In this document: positions 29,475-37,300 of the stretch, piece after piece
How the letters are laid out: each line of letters opens with the position of its first letter
Position numbering within the stretch: the stretch's first letter is position 1
Assembly: GCF_028649475.1 (NCBI RefSeq)
Contig: NZ_JAQSIP010000001.1
Coordinates: forward strand, 733,923-797,922
Source: Curvibacter cyanobacteriorum
Lineage (GTDB): Bacteria; Pseudomonadota; Gammaproteobacteria; Burkholderiales; Burkholderiaceae_C
Direction: 5' to 3'
Length of the DNA stretch: 64,000 bases
Program-made: the position numbers and the translations under genes
The notes under the pieces: generated by a model
The model's input: only the letters and a program-made list of their open reading frames with translations
Told to the model about the DNA's origin: nothing
The model's database searches: none

Positions 29475-30314
29475 TCAAACCTGGCGCAGCAGGGCCTTGG
29501 CCGCCTCGAGGCGCCAGGCCAGGTCCAGCTCGGGGTGGTTCATGACCGACCGCAAAAAGGCCCGCGGATCGTCGGTGGGCGGCAGATCGACCCGCAGCGG
29601 CGGTGCAGACTCGGTCGGCGCCGGGTGCGCTGGCGGCGCCGCCCCCGCGCGGGGCCCGGCCCCCCCAGCAGCAGAAGCGCCCGAGGCCCCCGCCGCGCCG
29701 GCATCGCCCGCTGGCGAGCCCGAAGCAGGTGTGGCAAACTCGGCCGCGCGCCGCACATCGGCCTGCAACTCGGCCAGCGCGCGCTCGAAATCGGCCGGTT
29801 TGATCAGCGCCAGGCGGGCCAGCTGGTCGGCCTGGGCCTCGATGCCGGGTGGCAGGTCCAACCACGGTTCGTCGCCAAACACGGCTGCCAGGTCGGGCGC
29901 CACAAAGGCCGACCAGAGCCCGCCAGCCGCCTGTTCGCGCGGCAGTTCGGGCAGCGGCTCCGGGGCCTGGCCCGCGGGGCGCGGCCAGCGGGTCAGGCGC
30001 TGCGGGCGCCGTTGCACGATGTCGCTCAGGTACCGGTGGCACAGGGCGTCGAGGAAGGCCTGGGCCTGGGCCGGTGTCACCGGCTCAGCCAGCGCAAACC
30101 ACAGCTGGTAGGCGTCGACGCCATTGACAGCGATCGCGGGCGCCGGCAGCGCCAGATCGGCTTGCACACCCAGCCAGACCGCCGACAGCGCGCTCCAATC
30201 GGCCGGACGCGCCAGTTCAAGCACCAGGGCCCGTGGCGGCTCGTTCGGGTCGGGCACAGCGGGCTGCGGCGGGATCGCGTAGAGGCGTTGCAGTTCGGTT
30301 TGCAGTCGGTTCAT
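29475..30314 (-). CDS. Uncharacterised 279-residue protein
   Basis: I do not recognise this gene. It starts MNRLQTELQRLYAIPP. Residues about 20-115 form an alpha/beta stretch (ALVLELARPADWSALSAVW, AIAVNGVDAYQLWFALAEPV, AQAFLDALCHRYL) that faintly resembles the G-x-x-x-W-F strand seen in primase/Rep-type folds, but this is a guess. About 185-235 is a low-complexity Gly/Ala/Pro linker, and the C terminus has DPRAFLRSVMNHPELDLAWRLEAAKALL. There is no signal peptide. It is upstream of ilvD on the same strand and divergent from the lipoprotein at 30657. Confidence 0.6.
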   Translation of the reverse strand: MNRLQTELQRLYAIPPQPAVPDPNEPPRALVLELARPADWSALSAVWLGVQADLALPAPAIAVNGVDAYQLWFALAEPVTPAQAQAFLDALCHRYLSDIVQRRPQRLTRWPRPAGQAPEPLPELPREQAAGGLWSAFVAPDLAAVFGDEPWLDLPPGIEAQADQLARLALIKPADFERALAELQADVRRAAEFATPASGSPAGDAGAAGASGASAAGGAGPRAGAAPPAHPAPTESAPPLRVDLPPTDDPRAFLRSVMNHPELDLAWRLEAAKALLRQV

Positions 30315-30656
30315 GGCTTGGCAGGTCGGTCTCAAAACAAATCAGCGCGGTCCGGTCCGGGCGCCCTCACAGCCCCGGGCCGGCCCGGCTCAGCGCTGGA
30401 CTCTAACCCAGCACCGTCCCGCCGCGCAGTGCCCGCCGCCCTGGGCCCGGCGAGGGCCCCGACGCAGGCGGAGGACCGGACGAATGAGCAGATGAATGAG
30501 CAGACGAATGACGAGGGGAAAAGCGGAGCAAATGGCGCAGCAAATGGCGCAGCAAATGGCAGAGCGATTGGCAGAGCGTTTGGCGCAGGGTTTGGTCAGC
30601 CCTTTCACCGCGCGCGGCGCGGTAAAGTGCGCCGGTCACACATTCAATGCTGCCCC
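30315..30656. promoter_or_regulatory. Divergent promoter region
   Basis: About 342 bp between divergent genes. Apart from the 12-bp repeat tract listed separately, it is GC-rich at the left and moderately AT-rich near 30630-30650, just ahead of the lipoprotein start, where a promoter is likely. No hexamers close to consensus stand out. Confidence 0.35.
30482..30595. repeat. Degenerate 12-bp tandem repeats
   Basis: Two related runs. GAATGAGCAGAT-like units occur at about 30482-30512 and GCGCAGCAAATG-like units at about 30527-30595; the latter drift to GCAGAGCGATTG and GCGCAGGGTTTG over about six copies. Read in one plus frame they encode AQQM/AERL units, a heptad-like pattern, but the frame has no good start signal and the tract lies in an intergenic region. 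Confidence 0.7.
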
Positions 30657-31511
30657 ATGTCGATTGCCTACTTGCGCCTGGCCACGGCCACCTTCCTCTG
30701 TTCGCTCGTGCTGAGCGCCTGCACGTCACTGCAGCCCAGCGTGCCGCTGTCGGGTCATGACCTGGCGCAGGGCCTGAGTGTCAGCCGCTCCCTGCCGGAG
30801 GCCCTGCCCGACAAAGCCAAGCCGGTGCCGCACACCCAATTTGTCCTGCTGCCCGAGGACAGCGCCGTGGGGCTGTTGATGCCCGTGCCGTTTGTCGCGG
30901 AGGCCATCACCTCGGCCGTCAACCGCTACGCTGCCGAGGCCCTGGAAGAGCGCCTGGCGGCCGTGGACCCCTACCGCATCACACTGCAGACCCTGCAGGA
31001 CCGGCCCTACTGGCGGGCCCAGGGCGGCTACCTGAGCCTGCAGCCCTTTGTCACGCTGCAAGAATGCAGCGACGGCCAGTACCGCCTGACCCTGATCTAC
31101 CACCTCAGTGGCCCCGGCTGGGTGGGCCGTTACCTGTACCACGTCCCCCAGCCGTATGCGCCGGAGCAGGTCAAGGCGCCGAGCCCGGGGGTGCTGCAGG
31201 CGGTGCGGGCCGACCTGCTGACGGGCGCGGCCACCCTGACCCAGCTGATCGAGCGCGGCAGCCGGGGCGAACTCAGGTCCCGTGGCCAGGACGTGCAGAT
31301 CGGCAGCCTGCACCTGGTGGGCGGCAAGCCTTCCGGCCTGGTGCCGGCCAGCCTGGTCTACGTCCACCACGCCGATCTGATCGAGGAGAACGGGCAGCAG
31401 GTGCTGGTGCGCATCGCAGGCGACATGACCCAGGCCACCAGTGCCGGTGGCCTGTTCTTTGGTGTGCATGTGCTGCCCAAGGACCAGCTGCACACCTTCA
31501 AGAAACTCTGA
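30657..31511 (+). CDS. Putative lipoprotein of unknown function
   Basis: A 284-residue envelope protein. Residues 1-21 form a lipoprotein signal with lipobox LSAC (TFLCSLVLSACTSLQ). The mature part has no motif known to me; it contains FVAEAITSAVNRYAAEALEERL, a helix resembling those of membrane-associated proteins, then beta-rich sequence (YRLTLIYHLSGPGWVGRYLYH, GQQVLVRIAGDMT). It ends in KDQLHTFKKL. The ATG at 30657 is chosen because it directly precedes the signal; the open frame is much longer upstream only because of high GC. It converges on the CPBP protease. Confidence 0.75.
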   Translation: MSIAYLRLATATFLCSLVLSACTSLQPSVPLSGHDLAQGLSVSRSLPEALPDKAKPVPHTQFVLLPEDSAVGLLMPVPFVAEAITSAVNRYAAEALEERLAAVDPYRITLQTLQDRPYWRAQGGYLSLQPFVTLQECSDGQYRLTLIYHLSGPGWVGRYLYHVPQPYAPEQVKAPSPGVLQAVRADLLTGAATLTQLIERGSRGELRSRGQDVQIGSLHLVGGKPSGLVPASLVYVHHADLIEENGQQVLVRIAGDMTQATSAGGLFFGVHVLPKDQLHTFKKL

Positions 31512-31538
31512 CATCAGGGACGCCGGGGCGCCCCCGGA

Positions 31539-32336
31539 TCACACCCCGCTGCGGCGCGCGCGCAGGCTGAACCACAGCAAGGTCGCCAAGGCCCCCGTGG
31601 CCAGCACGCCACTGAGTGTGGCACCGGCCCAGGCCCAGGGGCCCGCTGGGGGCGTGGCGGCCCCGGTGCGCAGCAGCGCGAAGGTGGAAAAATCCCAGCC
31701 CCAGTGCATCAGCACCGGCAGCGCCAGCCCCCCGGACAAACGCCGGGCCAGGTAGAAGACCGCGCCCATCAGGGTCGCCACCGCCACCTGCACGCCGGTC
31801 AGCGCCAGGTCCTGACCCGAGGCGGCATTGGGCAGGTGGTACAGACCAAAGGCGATGGCGCTGACCCAGAGGGCGCGGGTTTCGAGCCAGGGGCGCCAGG
31901 CCCGCCCGCCCAGCGCGCCCCACACCACCAGGCCCCGGAACAGGAGCTCTTCGCTGAGCCCGACCAGGGCCGTGGCCAGCAACAAGGTGGCCACCTCGCT
32001 GGCCGGCAGCGCCGACCACGCCACCGACAGCAGGCGCTGGCCACACACCGCCCCCCACACCCCGGGCAGCAGCCAGAACACCCTGGGCAGCGCCGGCGCC
32101 GGTCCGACCTGCGCCAGGCCCGGCCACCAACCCGCCCAGCGCGTGACCCCCAGCAGCCACAACAAGGTCAGTGCCTCCAGTGGCACCACCACCTGCCACA
32201 GCGCGTCGCTGGACCGCCCCAGATCGGGGTAGCCCACACCGCTCAGCGCACACAGCAGCGGCATCAAGGCCGCCGGGGGCAAGACCATGCACAGGGCCAG
32301 GCTCAGTCGGGGGGTGCAACGCGGGGAATTGATCAT
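31539..32336 (-). CDS. CPBP-family intramembrane metalloprotease
   Basis: A 265-residue polytopic membrane protein with about seven or eight hydrophobic segments. The CPBP/ABI motifs are complete: EE at 129-130 with R134 (LSEELLFRG), FxxxH ending at H167 (FGLYHLPN), and H211 with D215 (MHWGWDF). Members are Rce1-like glutamyl proteases used in protein processing or bacteriocin immunity; the substrate is not predictable. The ATG at 32336 is followed by MINSPRCTPRLSLALC. Its upstream region is A/T-rich, so it likely has its own promoter. Confidence 0.85.
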   Translation of the reverse strand: MINSPRCTPRLSLALCMVLPPAALMPLLCALSGVGYPDLGRSSDALWQVVVPLEALTLLWLLGVTRWAGWWPGLAQVGPAPALPRVFWLLPGVWGAVCGQRLLSVAWSALPASEVATLLLATALVGLSEELLFRGLVVWGALGGRAWRPWLETRALWVSAIAFGLYHLPNAASGQDLALTGVQVAVATLMGAVFYLARRLSGGLALPVLMHWGWDFSTFALLRTGAATPPAGPWAWAGATLSGVLATGALATLLWFSLRARRSGV

Positions 32337-32838
32337 GGACGAGAAAAGAAAACAGAAAAAAGCGCTCAAACAGTGAGAAAACACCGCTGCCGACCTCGCG
32401 CCGGCGGGCCCGCTGGCGGCAACGGCTGGCAGCCCAGGCACCCGGGCGATAATAGAAGGCTTGCCATCTGGCAGGGAGGAAGCGGGCCCACACCGGCCGA
32501 CCAGGGGCTTGACCCAGCGCAAGGCGCCACCAAATAGCGCCCAGCCCCCCGGGTTTTGAGGGGCATGGGCGGCCCACCGCCAGCAGGTCAGCCCCCGAAT
32601 GGAAGGGAGCTCACCCGCGGGGAGGCCGCGGGCCCGCCGGCAGCGGTCAGCCCTTCTAACGGCGCCCCGCCAGCACGGGGGCCCCGTGCCCCCCTCTGCC
32701 CGGCAAGACCGGATCACGGCCCCGAGGCACCGCCAAATGGCCGGATCCCGAGGCGGGCCGCACCGGTCAACCTCAAGCACCGTGGGCCCCGGCCTCCGAG
32801 ACGACAAACATGGGCCTGCCCCCGGGGCAGGCGAAGGA
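32337..32838. other. Divergent intergenic region upstream of the stator-like operon
   Basis: About 500 bp. The left 50 bp is A-rich on the plus strand and probably carries the CPBP promoter. The rest is GC-rich, with a TGCCA-TC-TGGCA inverted repeat near 32464 and a GATAAT-like box near 32449. I see no gene, RNA or mobile element. Promoters for the operon that follows must lie here but are not obvious. Confidence 0.4.
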
Positions 32839-33621
32839 ATGGTTTTGCCAAGCAGTTTCAGCAGTTCGCGCCTGGTTCGCCTGCTCAGCAGTTGGGCCCA
32901 CCAAGCGGTGGGTCCCGCCGAGCACGACCTGGTGCAGCGCCTGAGCCCTTGGCTGGGGGTGTTTGACGCGGTCAACCTGCACGCCGCCCACCAGACCCTG
33001 AAGGCGAGCAGCCAGGACCCCGGCACCGCGCCCACCGAGGCCAGCGCCGCGGCCCTGGCCCAGGCGCTGGACCGCCTGCAGCAAACCCTGGTGCAGGCCA
33101 TCCACGAGCGCACCAGCCCGGCCCCCGCGCCCAAGCCCGCGCGGCTGAGCCGGTTCCAAAGCACGGCCCGGCCTCAGGCCGAGGAGCCCGAACTCAGCTG
33201 GCCCGTGTTCAAGCAACGCTACCAGGCCTTGCAGCACCTGATGGACACCCGCATCGGGGCCTTGCGGGGCCAGGTGCGCCAAAGCCTGTTCGCCGCCACC
33301 CCGGTGTTGCGCCAGCTCGCCACCCTGGACGTGGCGCTGGGGGCCACGCTGGACGCGCGGGCCGAAAAGCTGCTGCCCAAGGTGCCGTCGCTGCTGGAAA
33401 AGCGCTTTGAGCAACTGCGGCTGGCCCAGGCCAGCGCCCCCGACACCCCGGCTGACGGGCCCGACGCGGTGTCGGCCCTGCTGGCCGCCCCGGCCCCGCC
33501 CTGGCAGGCCGGCTTTCGCCAAGACATGCAGGACCTGCTGCTGGCCGAGTTGGAGGTGCGCCTCCAGCCCCTGCAGGGCCTGATTGAAGCATTCAAGAAC
33601 GAGGTCAAGTCGACGCCATGA
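32839..33621 (+). CDS. DUF3348 family protein, first gene of the stator-like operon
   Basis: A protein of about 260 residues, all predicted cytosolic and mainly helical. The N-terminal pattern SRLVRLLSSWAHQAVG....VQRLSPWLGVFDAVNLHAA matches what I recall of DUF3348; LPKVPSLLEKRFEQLRLA and MQDLLLAELEVRLQPLQGLIEAF follow. No enzymatic motif is visible. GAAGGA at 32834-32839 abuts the ATG at 32839, whereas it is ideally spaced for an in-frame TTG at 32845, so the true start may be that TTG. The stop overlaps the DUF802 start by ATGA. Constant coupling to a MotA/ZorA-like protein suggests a regulator or cytosolic cap of that complex; this is inference. Confidence 0.78.
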   Translation: MVLPSSFSSSRLVRLLSSWAHQAVGPAEHDLVQRLSPWLGVFDAVNLHAAHQTLKASSQDPGTAPTEASAAALAQALDRLQQTLVQAIHERTSPAPAPKPARLSRFQSTARPQAEEPELSWPVFKQRYQALQHLMDTRIGALRGQVRQSLFAATPVLRQLATLDVALGATLDARAEKLLPKVPSLLEKRFEQLRLAQASAPDTPADGPDAVSALLAAPAPPWQAGFRQDMQDLLLAELEVRLQPLQGLIEAFKNEVKSTP

Positions 33622-36600
33622 ACCACAGGATTGTTTTCGCCGTGCTGTTTGCCACCGGTCTGCTGACCCTGGCCTGGGTGGGCGCTGGCTTTTGGGATTC
33701 CAACACCCTGGCCCTGGCCATCACCGCCCTGATCACCCTGGTGTACGGCTTCGGGGCGCTGGAGCTGCACCGCTACAACCAGGGCACCGAGGCTCTGCGC
33801 GCGGGCCTGCAGGCCCTGCTGCCAGCAGCCGGGGACACGTCCCCCGCGCTGGACGACTGGCTGAACCGCCTGCCCGCGCCCCTGCGCCCGACCCTGCGCC
33901 AGCGCGTGGAGGGCGAACGGGCCGCCCTGCCCGGCCCGGCGCTCACCCCCTACCTGGTGGGCCTGCTGGTCATGTTGGGCATGCTGGGCACCTTTTTGGG
34001 CATGGTGGTGACCTTCAAGGGCGCCTTGTTCGCCCTGCAGGGCTCGACCGACCTGCTGGCCATGCGCGACGCCCTGGCCGCCCCCATCCAGGGCCTGGGC
34101 CTGTCGTTTGGCACCTCGATCGCCGGGGTGGCCAGTTCGGCGGTGCTGGGCTTGCTGTCGGCCCTGAGCCGGCGCGAGCGCCAGGCCGTGCTGCGCCCCC
34201 TGGACGCCCAGATCAGCCAGAGCTTCCGCCCCCTGAGCCTGGCCCACCAACGCCAGGAAACCCTGCGCGTGCTGCAGGTGCAGGCCACCGTGCTGCCGGC
34301 CGCGGTGGACGGCCTGCAGGCGCTGATGGCCCAGGTGCAAAGCAGCAGCGAAGCCCTGAGCCAGCGCCTGCTGGACCAACAGAGCGCCTTCCACCGGCAA
34401 GCCAGCGAGGCCTACACCGAGCTGGCCCGCAGCGTGGGCGTGGCGCTCAAGGACAGCCTGTCGGAAAGCGCCCGCCTGGCCGGCGACAGCCTCCAGCCCG
34501 TGGTCACGGCGGCCATGGCCGAGGTCGTCAACTCCTCGCGTGAACTGCAAACCCGCCTCGGTGACACCGCCCAGGCCCAACTCGACGGCCTGCGCCAGAC
34601 CCTGGGCCAGAGCGCCGAGCAACTCCAGCAAGGCTTCACCCAGGCCCTGAGCCAGCAAAGCACGCACGGCGAACGCCTGCTGGGCCAGTGGGAGCAGCAG
34701 ATGAACCAGTTCAGCCACGCCCTGGCCCAGCGCGCCGAGCAACTGCTGCGCGACGTGCAAGAGCAGGCCCGTCAAGCCCAGGCCGACTGGGCCGAGCGCG
34801 ACCAGGCCCGCCTGGCCGAATGGACCGGTGTGCTGCAAGGCCAGGCCCGCGAAGCCCAGGCCACCCAGCAGGCGCGCGACGCCCAGGTCGAGGCCCAGCA
34901 CCAGGCGCTGCACCAGGGCTTGCAGGCGACCACCGAGACCCTGCGCCAAGGCCTGCAGCAGACCGTGGCCGAGGTCAGTCAACAAAGCCGCGAGCAGGCC
35001 AGCCAAACCCTGGCGGCCCTGCAACAGCTGAGCCAACAGGCCGAGGCCCAGGCCCAGGGCCGCCGCGAAGCCGAGGCCCAGTGGGCCCAGCAGCAGGCGG
35101 CCCACCTGGAGCAGATGGCCCAGTTGTGGCGCCAGGAGTTCAGCGCGCTGCGTGCCGAAGAAGCCGAGCGCCAACAGGCCGCTCTGGCCCAACTGGGCGC
35201 CTTGCAGCACAGCGTCAGTGCCCAGCTGCAGGCGACGGTCGACCAGGTCAGCCGCCAAAGCCAGACCGAGGCCGCCAAAACCCTGGCGGCGCTGCAGCAG
35301 CTCAGCAGCCAGGCCGACACCCAGGCCCGCAGCCGCCTCGAAGCCGAGGCCCAGTGGGCCCAGCAACAAGCGGCCCACCTCGAGCAGATGGCCCAGCTGT
35401 GGCGCCAGGAGTTCAGTGCGCTGCGCGCCGAAGAAGCCGAGCGCCAACAGGCAGCGCTGGCCCAGCTGGGGGCCGTCCAGCAGGCGGTCAGCGAGCAGCT
35501 GCAAAGCAGCGCCGCCGAGGTCAGTGCCCAAAGCCGCCAGGACGCCGAGCACACCCTGGCCGCGCTGCAACAACTGCGCCGCGAAGCCGAGGCTCAGGCC
35601 CTGAGCCGCCGCGAGGCCGAGGCGCAATGGGCGCAACAGCAAGGCGCCCACCTCGAGCAGATGGTCCAGCTGTGGCGCCAAGAATTCAGCACCCTGCGCG
35701 CCGAAGAAGCCGGCCGCCACCAACAGGCCGTGGCCGAGCTCAGCCAGCTGCAACGCGCGGTCAGCCACCAGCTGCAGCTCACCGCGCGCGAGATCAGCCA
35801 GCACAGCGTGGCCCAGGCCGAGCGCACCCTGACCGCGTGGCAGCAGCTCCTGCAGCAGTCCGAAGCCCTGAGCACCGCCCGCCAGGGCGCCGAAGCCCAA
35901 TGGGCCGAGCAGCACCGCCAACACCTCGGTGAGATGGCCGACCTCTGGCGCACCGAGATGGCGCAGTTGCGCCGCGACGAAGACCAACGGGGCCAGGCCG
36001 CAGTGGCCCGCCTGGGCGCGCTTGAAGCCGCGGTGGCCCAGCAGCTCGGCACCCTGGGTCAGGCCCTGGAAACCCCCATGAGCCGCCTGATGCAGACCGC
36101 TGCCGAGGTGCCGCAAGCCGCCGCCGAGCTGCTGATGCAGCTGCGCGAGCAGGTCAGCCAGCTGAGCCAGCGCGACCAGCAGACCCTCAGCGAACGGGTG
36201 GCCCTGATGGACCGCCTGGGCGCCCTGCTGCAGGCCCTGGAGCAGAGCGCCGGCGAGCACAGCCAAGCCGTCGGGGCCCTGGGCAGCCAGGCCCTGGCCT
36301 TGCTGGAACAGGCCAGCGCCCGCGTCGCCGACAGCCTGGGTGTGCAAGCCCAGCGCGCCGAGATGTTGTCCGCCGACCTCAGCAGCAGCGCGATCGAACT
36401 CGCCACGCTGGGGGGCGCCTTCCAGCACGGGGTGCAGCTGTTCAGCGAGAGCAACACGCAACTGATCGACACGCTGCAGCGCATCGAAACCACGCTGGCC
36501 CAGTCCAGCAGCCGCAGCGACGAGCAGCTGGCCTACTACGTGGCCCAGGCGCGTGAGGTGATCGACCTCAGCATCGCGGCGCAGCGTGGCATTGTGGAAG

Positions 36601-36653
36601 ACCTGCGTCAGTTGCCGGCCCGCCAGGCGCTGACCGAAGGAAGCGCCGGATGA
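33618..36653 (+). CDS. DUF802 protein: MotA/ExbB/ZorA-like membrane domain with long coiled-coil tail
   Basis: A 1011-residue inner-membrane protein. Four TM segments lie at about 5-25, 31-50, 110-133 and 153-183. The last two carry the MotA/ExbB/TolQ pattern: VMLGMLGTFLGMVVTF (T125 facing the presumed ion path) and GLGLSFGTSIAGVASSAVLG (T166/S167). Everything after about 190 is helical, Gln/Ala-rich coiled coil some 820 residues long, including four 91-residue repeats. This architecture, a short proton-channel domain with a very long cytoplasmic tail, is that of ZorA in Zorya defence. It is translationally coupled to DUF3348 upstream and to the MotB/ZorB-like gene downstream (both ATGA). The ion-channel role is inferred; the DUF802 family has no known function that I am aware of. 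Confidence 0.85.
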   Translation: MNHRIVFAVLFATGLLTLAWVGAGFWDSNTLALAITALITLVYGFGALELHRYNQGTEALRAGLQALLPAAGDTSPALDDWLNRLPAPLRPTLRQRVEGERAALPGPALTPYLVGLLVMLGMLGTFLGMVVTFKGALFALQGSTDLLAMRDALAAPIQGLGLSFGTSIAGVASSAVLGLLSALSRRERQAVLRPLDAQISQSFRPLSLAHQRQETLRVLQVQATVLPAAVDGLQALMAQVQSSSEALSQRLLDQQSAFHRQASEAYTELARSVGVALKDSLSESARLAGDSLQPVVTAAMAEVVNSSRELQTRLGDTAQAQLDGLRQTLGQSAEQLQQGFTQALSQQSTHGERLLGQWEQQMNQFSHALAQRAEQLLRDVQEQARQAQADWAERDQARLAEWTGVLQGQAREAQATQQARDAQVEAQHQALHQGLQATTETLRQGLQQTVAEVSQQSREQASQTLAALQQLSQQAEAQAQGRREAEAQWAQQQAAHLEQMAQLWRQEFSALRAEEAERQQAALAQLGALQHSVSAQLQATVDQVSRQSQTEAAKTLAALQQLSSQADTQARSRLEAEAQWAQQQAAHLEQMAQLWRQEFSALRAEEAERQQAALAQLGAVQQAVSEQLQSSAAEVSAQSRQDAEHTLAALQQLRREAEAQALSRREAEAQWAQQQGAHLEQMVQLWRQEFSTLRAEEAGRHQQAVAELSQLQRAVSHQLQLTAREISQHSVAQAERTLTAWQQLLQQSEALSTARQGAEAQWAEQHRQHLGEMADLWRTEMAQLRRDEDQRGQAAVARLGALEAAVAQQLGTLGQALETPMSRLMQTAAEVPQAAAELLMQLREQVSQLSQRDQQTLSERVALMDRLGALLQALEQSAGEHSQAVGALGSQALALLEQASARVADSLGVQAQRAEMLSADLSSSAIELATLGGAFQHGVQLFSESNTQLIDTLQRIETTLAQSSSRSDEQLAYYVAQAREVIDLSIAAQRGIVEDLRQLPARQALTEGSAG
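34965..36056 (+). repeat. Four tandem 273-bp (91-codon) repeats in the DUF802 tail
   Basis: Units at 34965-35237, 35238-35510, 35511-35783 and 35784-36056 with no indels. Each has the order VxxVSxQS...TLAALQQL, REAEAQWAQQQAAHLEQM, LWRQEFSALRAEEAERQQ. Units 1 and 2 are very similar at DNA level and unit 4 is the most diverged. The equal length without gaps shows that length and helical register are kept. Confidence 0.92.
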
Positions 36654-37300
36654 GCCAGCTCGAAGAACGCGATGACAGCCCGGAGCCCGGCGCCCCGGTC
36701 TGGGCCGTGTTTGGCGACCTGATGTCCGGCTTGCTGGGCGCCTTTGTGCTGATCCTGATGGGCGTGCTGCTGGTGCAGATCGACCTGACCACCAGCCTGC
36801 AAGCCGAGGTGGAAAAGCGCAAGGTCGAAGAGACCCGCCGCATGGCGCTCGAGAAAGCGTTGGCCATCCCGCTGCAAAGCGGCCGTGTGACCCTCAACAA
36901 CGGGCGCATCGGCATCAGTGGCAGCGTGCTGTTCCCCCTCAACTCGGACCAGCTGCGCCCCGAAGGCCGCCAACTGCTCAAGACCCTGGTGCAGCCGCTG
37001 CGCGTGTACCTCGGTGAGCGCGATGAGATGCTGATGGTCAGCGGCTTCACCGATGACAGCCCGATCCAGGACGGCAACCGCCGCTTCAGCGACAACCTCG
37101 AGCTGTCCGCCCAGCGCGCGCTGACCGTCACGCGCGCGCTGATCGACGAAGGCATGCCCTCGTCGCTGCTGTTCGCGGCCGCTTTCGGGGCCGAACAGCC
37201 CGTGGCCGCCAACACCGACGAGCGCGGCCGCAGCCTGAACCGCCGCGTCGAAATGGCCCCGGTGCCCAAGGCCAGCCCCCCGCCGAGCCCACGCCCATGA
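36650..37300 (+). CDS. MotB/ZorB-like OmpA-family protein
   Basis: A 216-residue inner-membrane protein with a periplasmic peptidoglycan-binding domain. Residues 18-44 are one TM segment (WAVFGDLMSGLLGAFVLILM) carrying D23 at the position of the proton-carrying Asp of MotB and ZorB (the DLM motif is kept). A short linker helix and an OmpA domain follow (about 85-205): LFPLNSDQLRPEGRQLLKTL, VSGFTDDSPI, FSDNLELSAQRA and RSLNRRVEM, with the Asp and Arg that bind diaminopimelate. With the DUF802 protein it should form a 5:2-type ion-driven stator anchored in the cell wall. Starts and ends overlap its neighbours by ATGA. Confidence 0.88.
   Translation: MSQLEERDDSPEPGAPVWAVFGDLMSGLLGAFVLILMGVLLVQIDLTTSLQAEVEKRKVEETRRMALEKALAIPLQSGRVTLNNGRIGISGSVLFPLNSDQLRPEGRQLLKTLVQPLRVYLGERDEMLMVSGFTDDSPIQDGNRRFSDNLELSAQRALTVTRALIDEGMPSSLLFAAAFGAEQPVAANTDERGRSLNRRVEMAPVPKASPPPSPRP

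Noticed and set aside
30482..30595. Possible CRISPR-like array
   Set aside because: Units are 12 bp, directly adjacent and without spacers; no cas genes are present.
30496..30714. Small plus-strand ORF made of AQQM/AERL repeats
   Set aside because: It overlaps the start of the lipoprotein gene in another frame, has no ribosome-binding site and is explained by the 12-bp repeat.
33219..36461. A 1080-codon open frame antisense to the DUF802 gene
   Set aside because: It mirrors the Gln/Ala-rich repeats and has Gly/Leu/His-rich composition with no domain. Long antisense frames are expected at this GC content.
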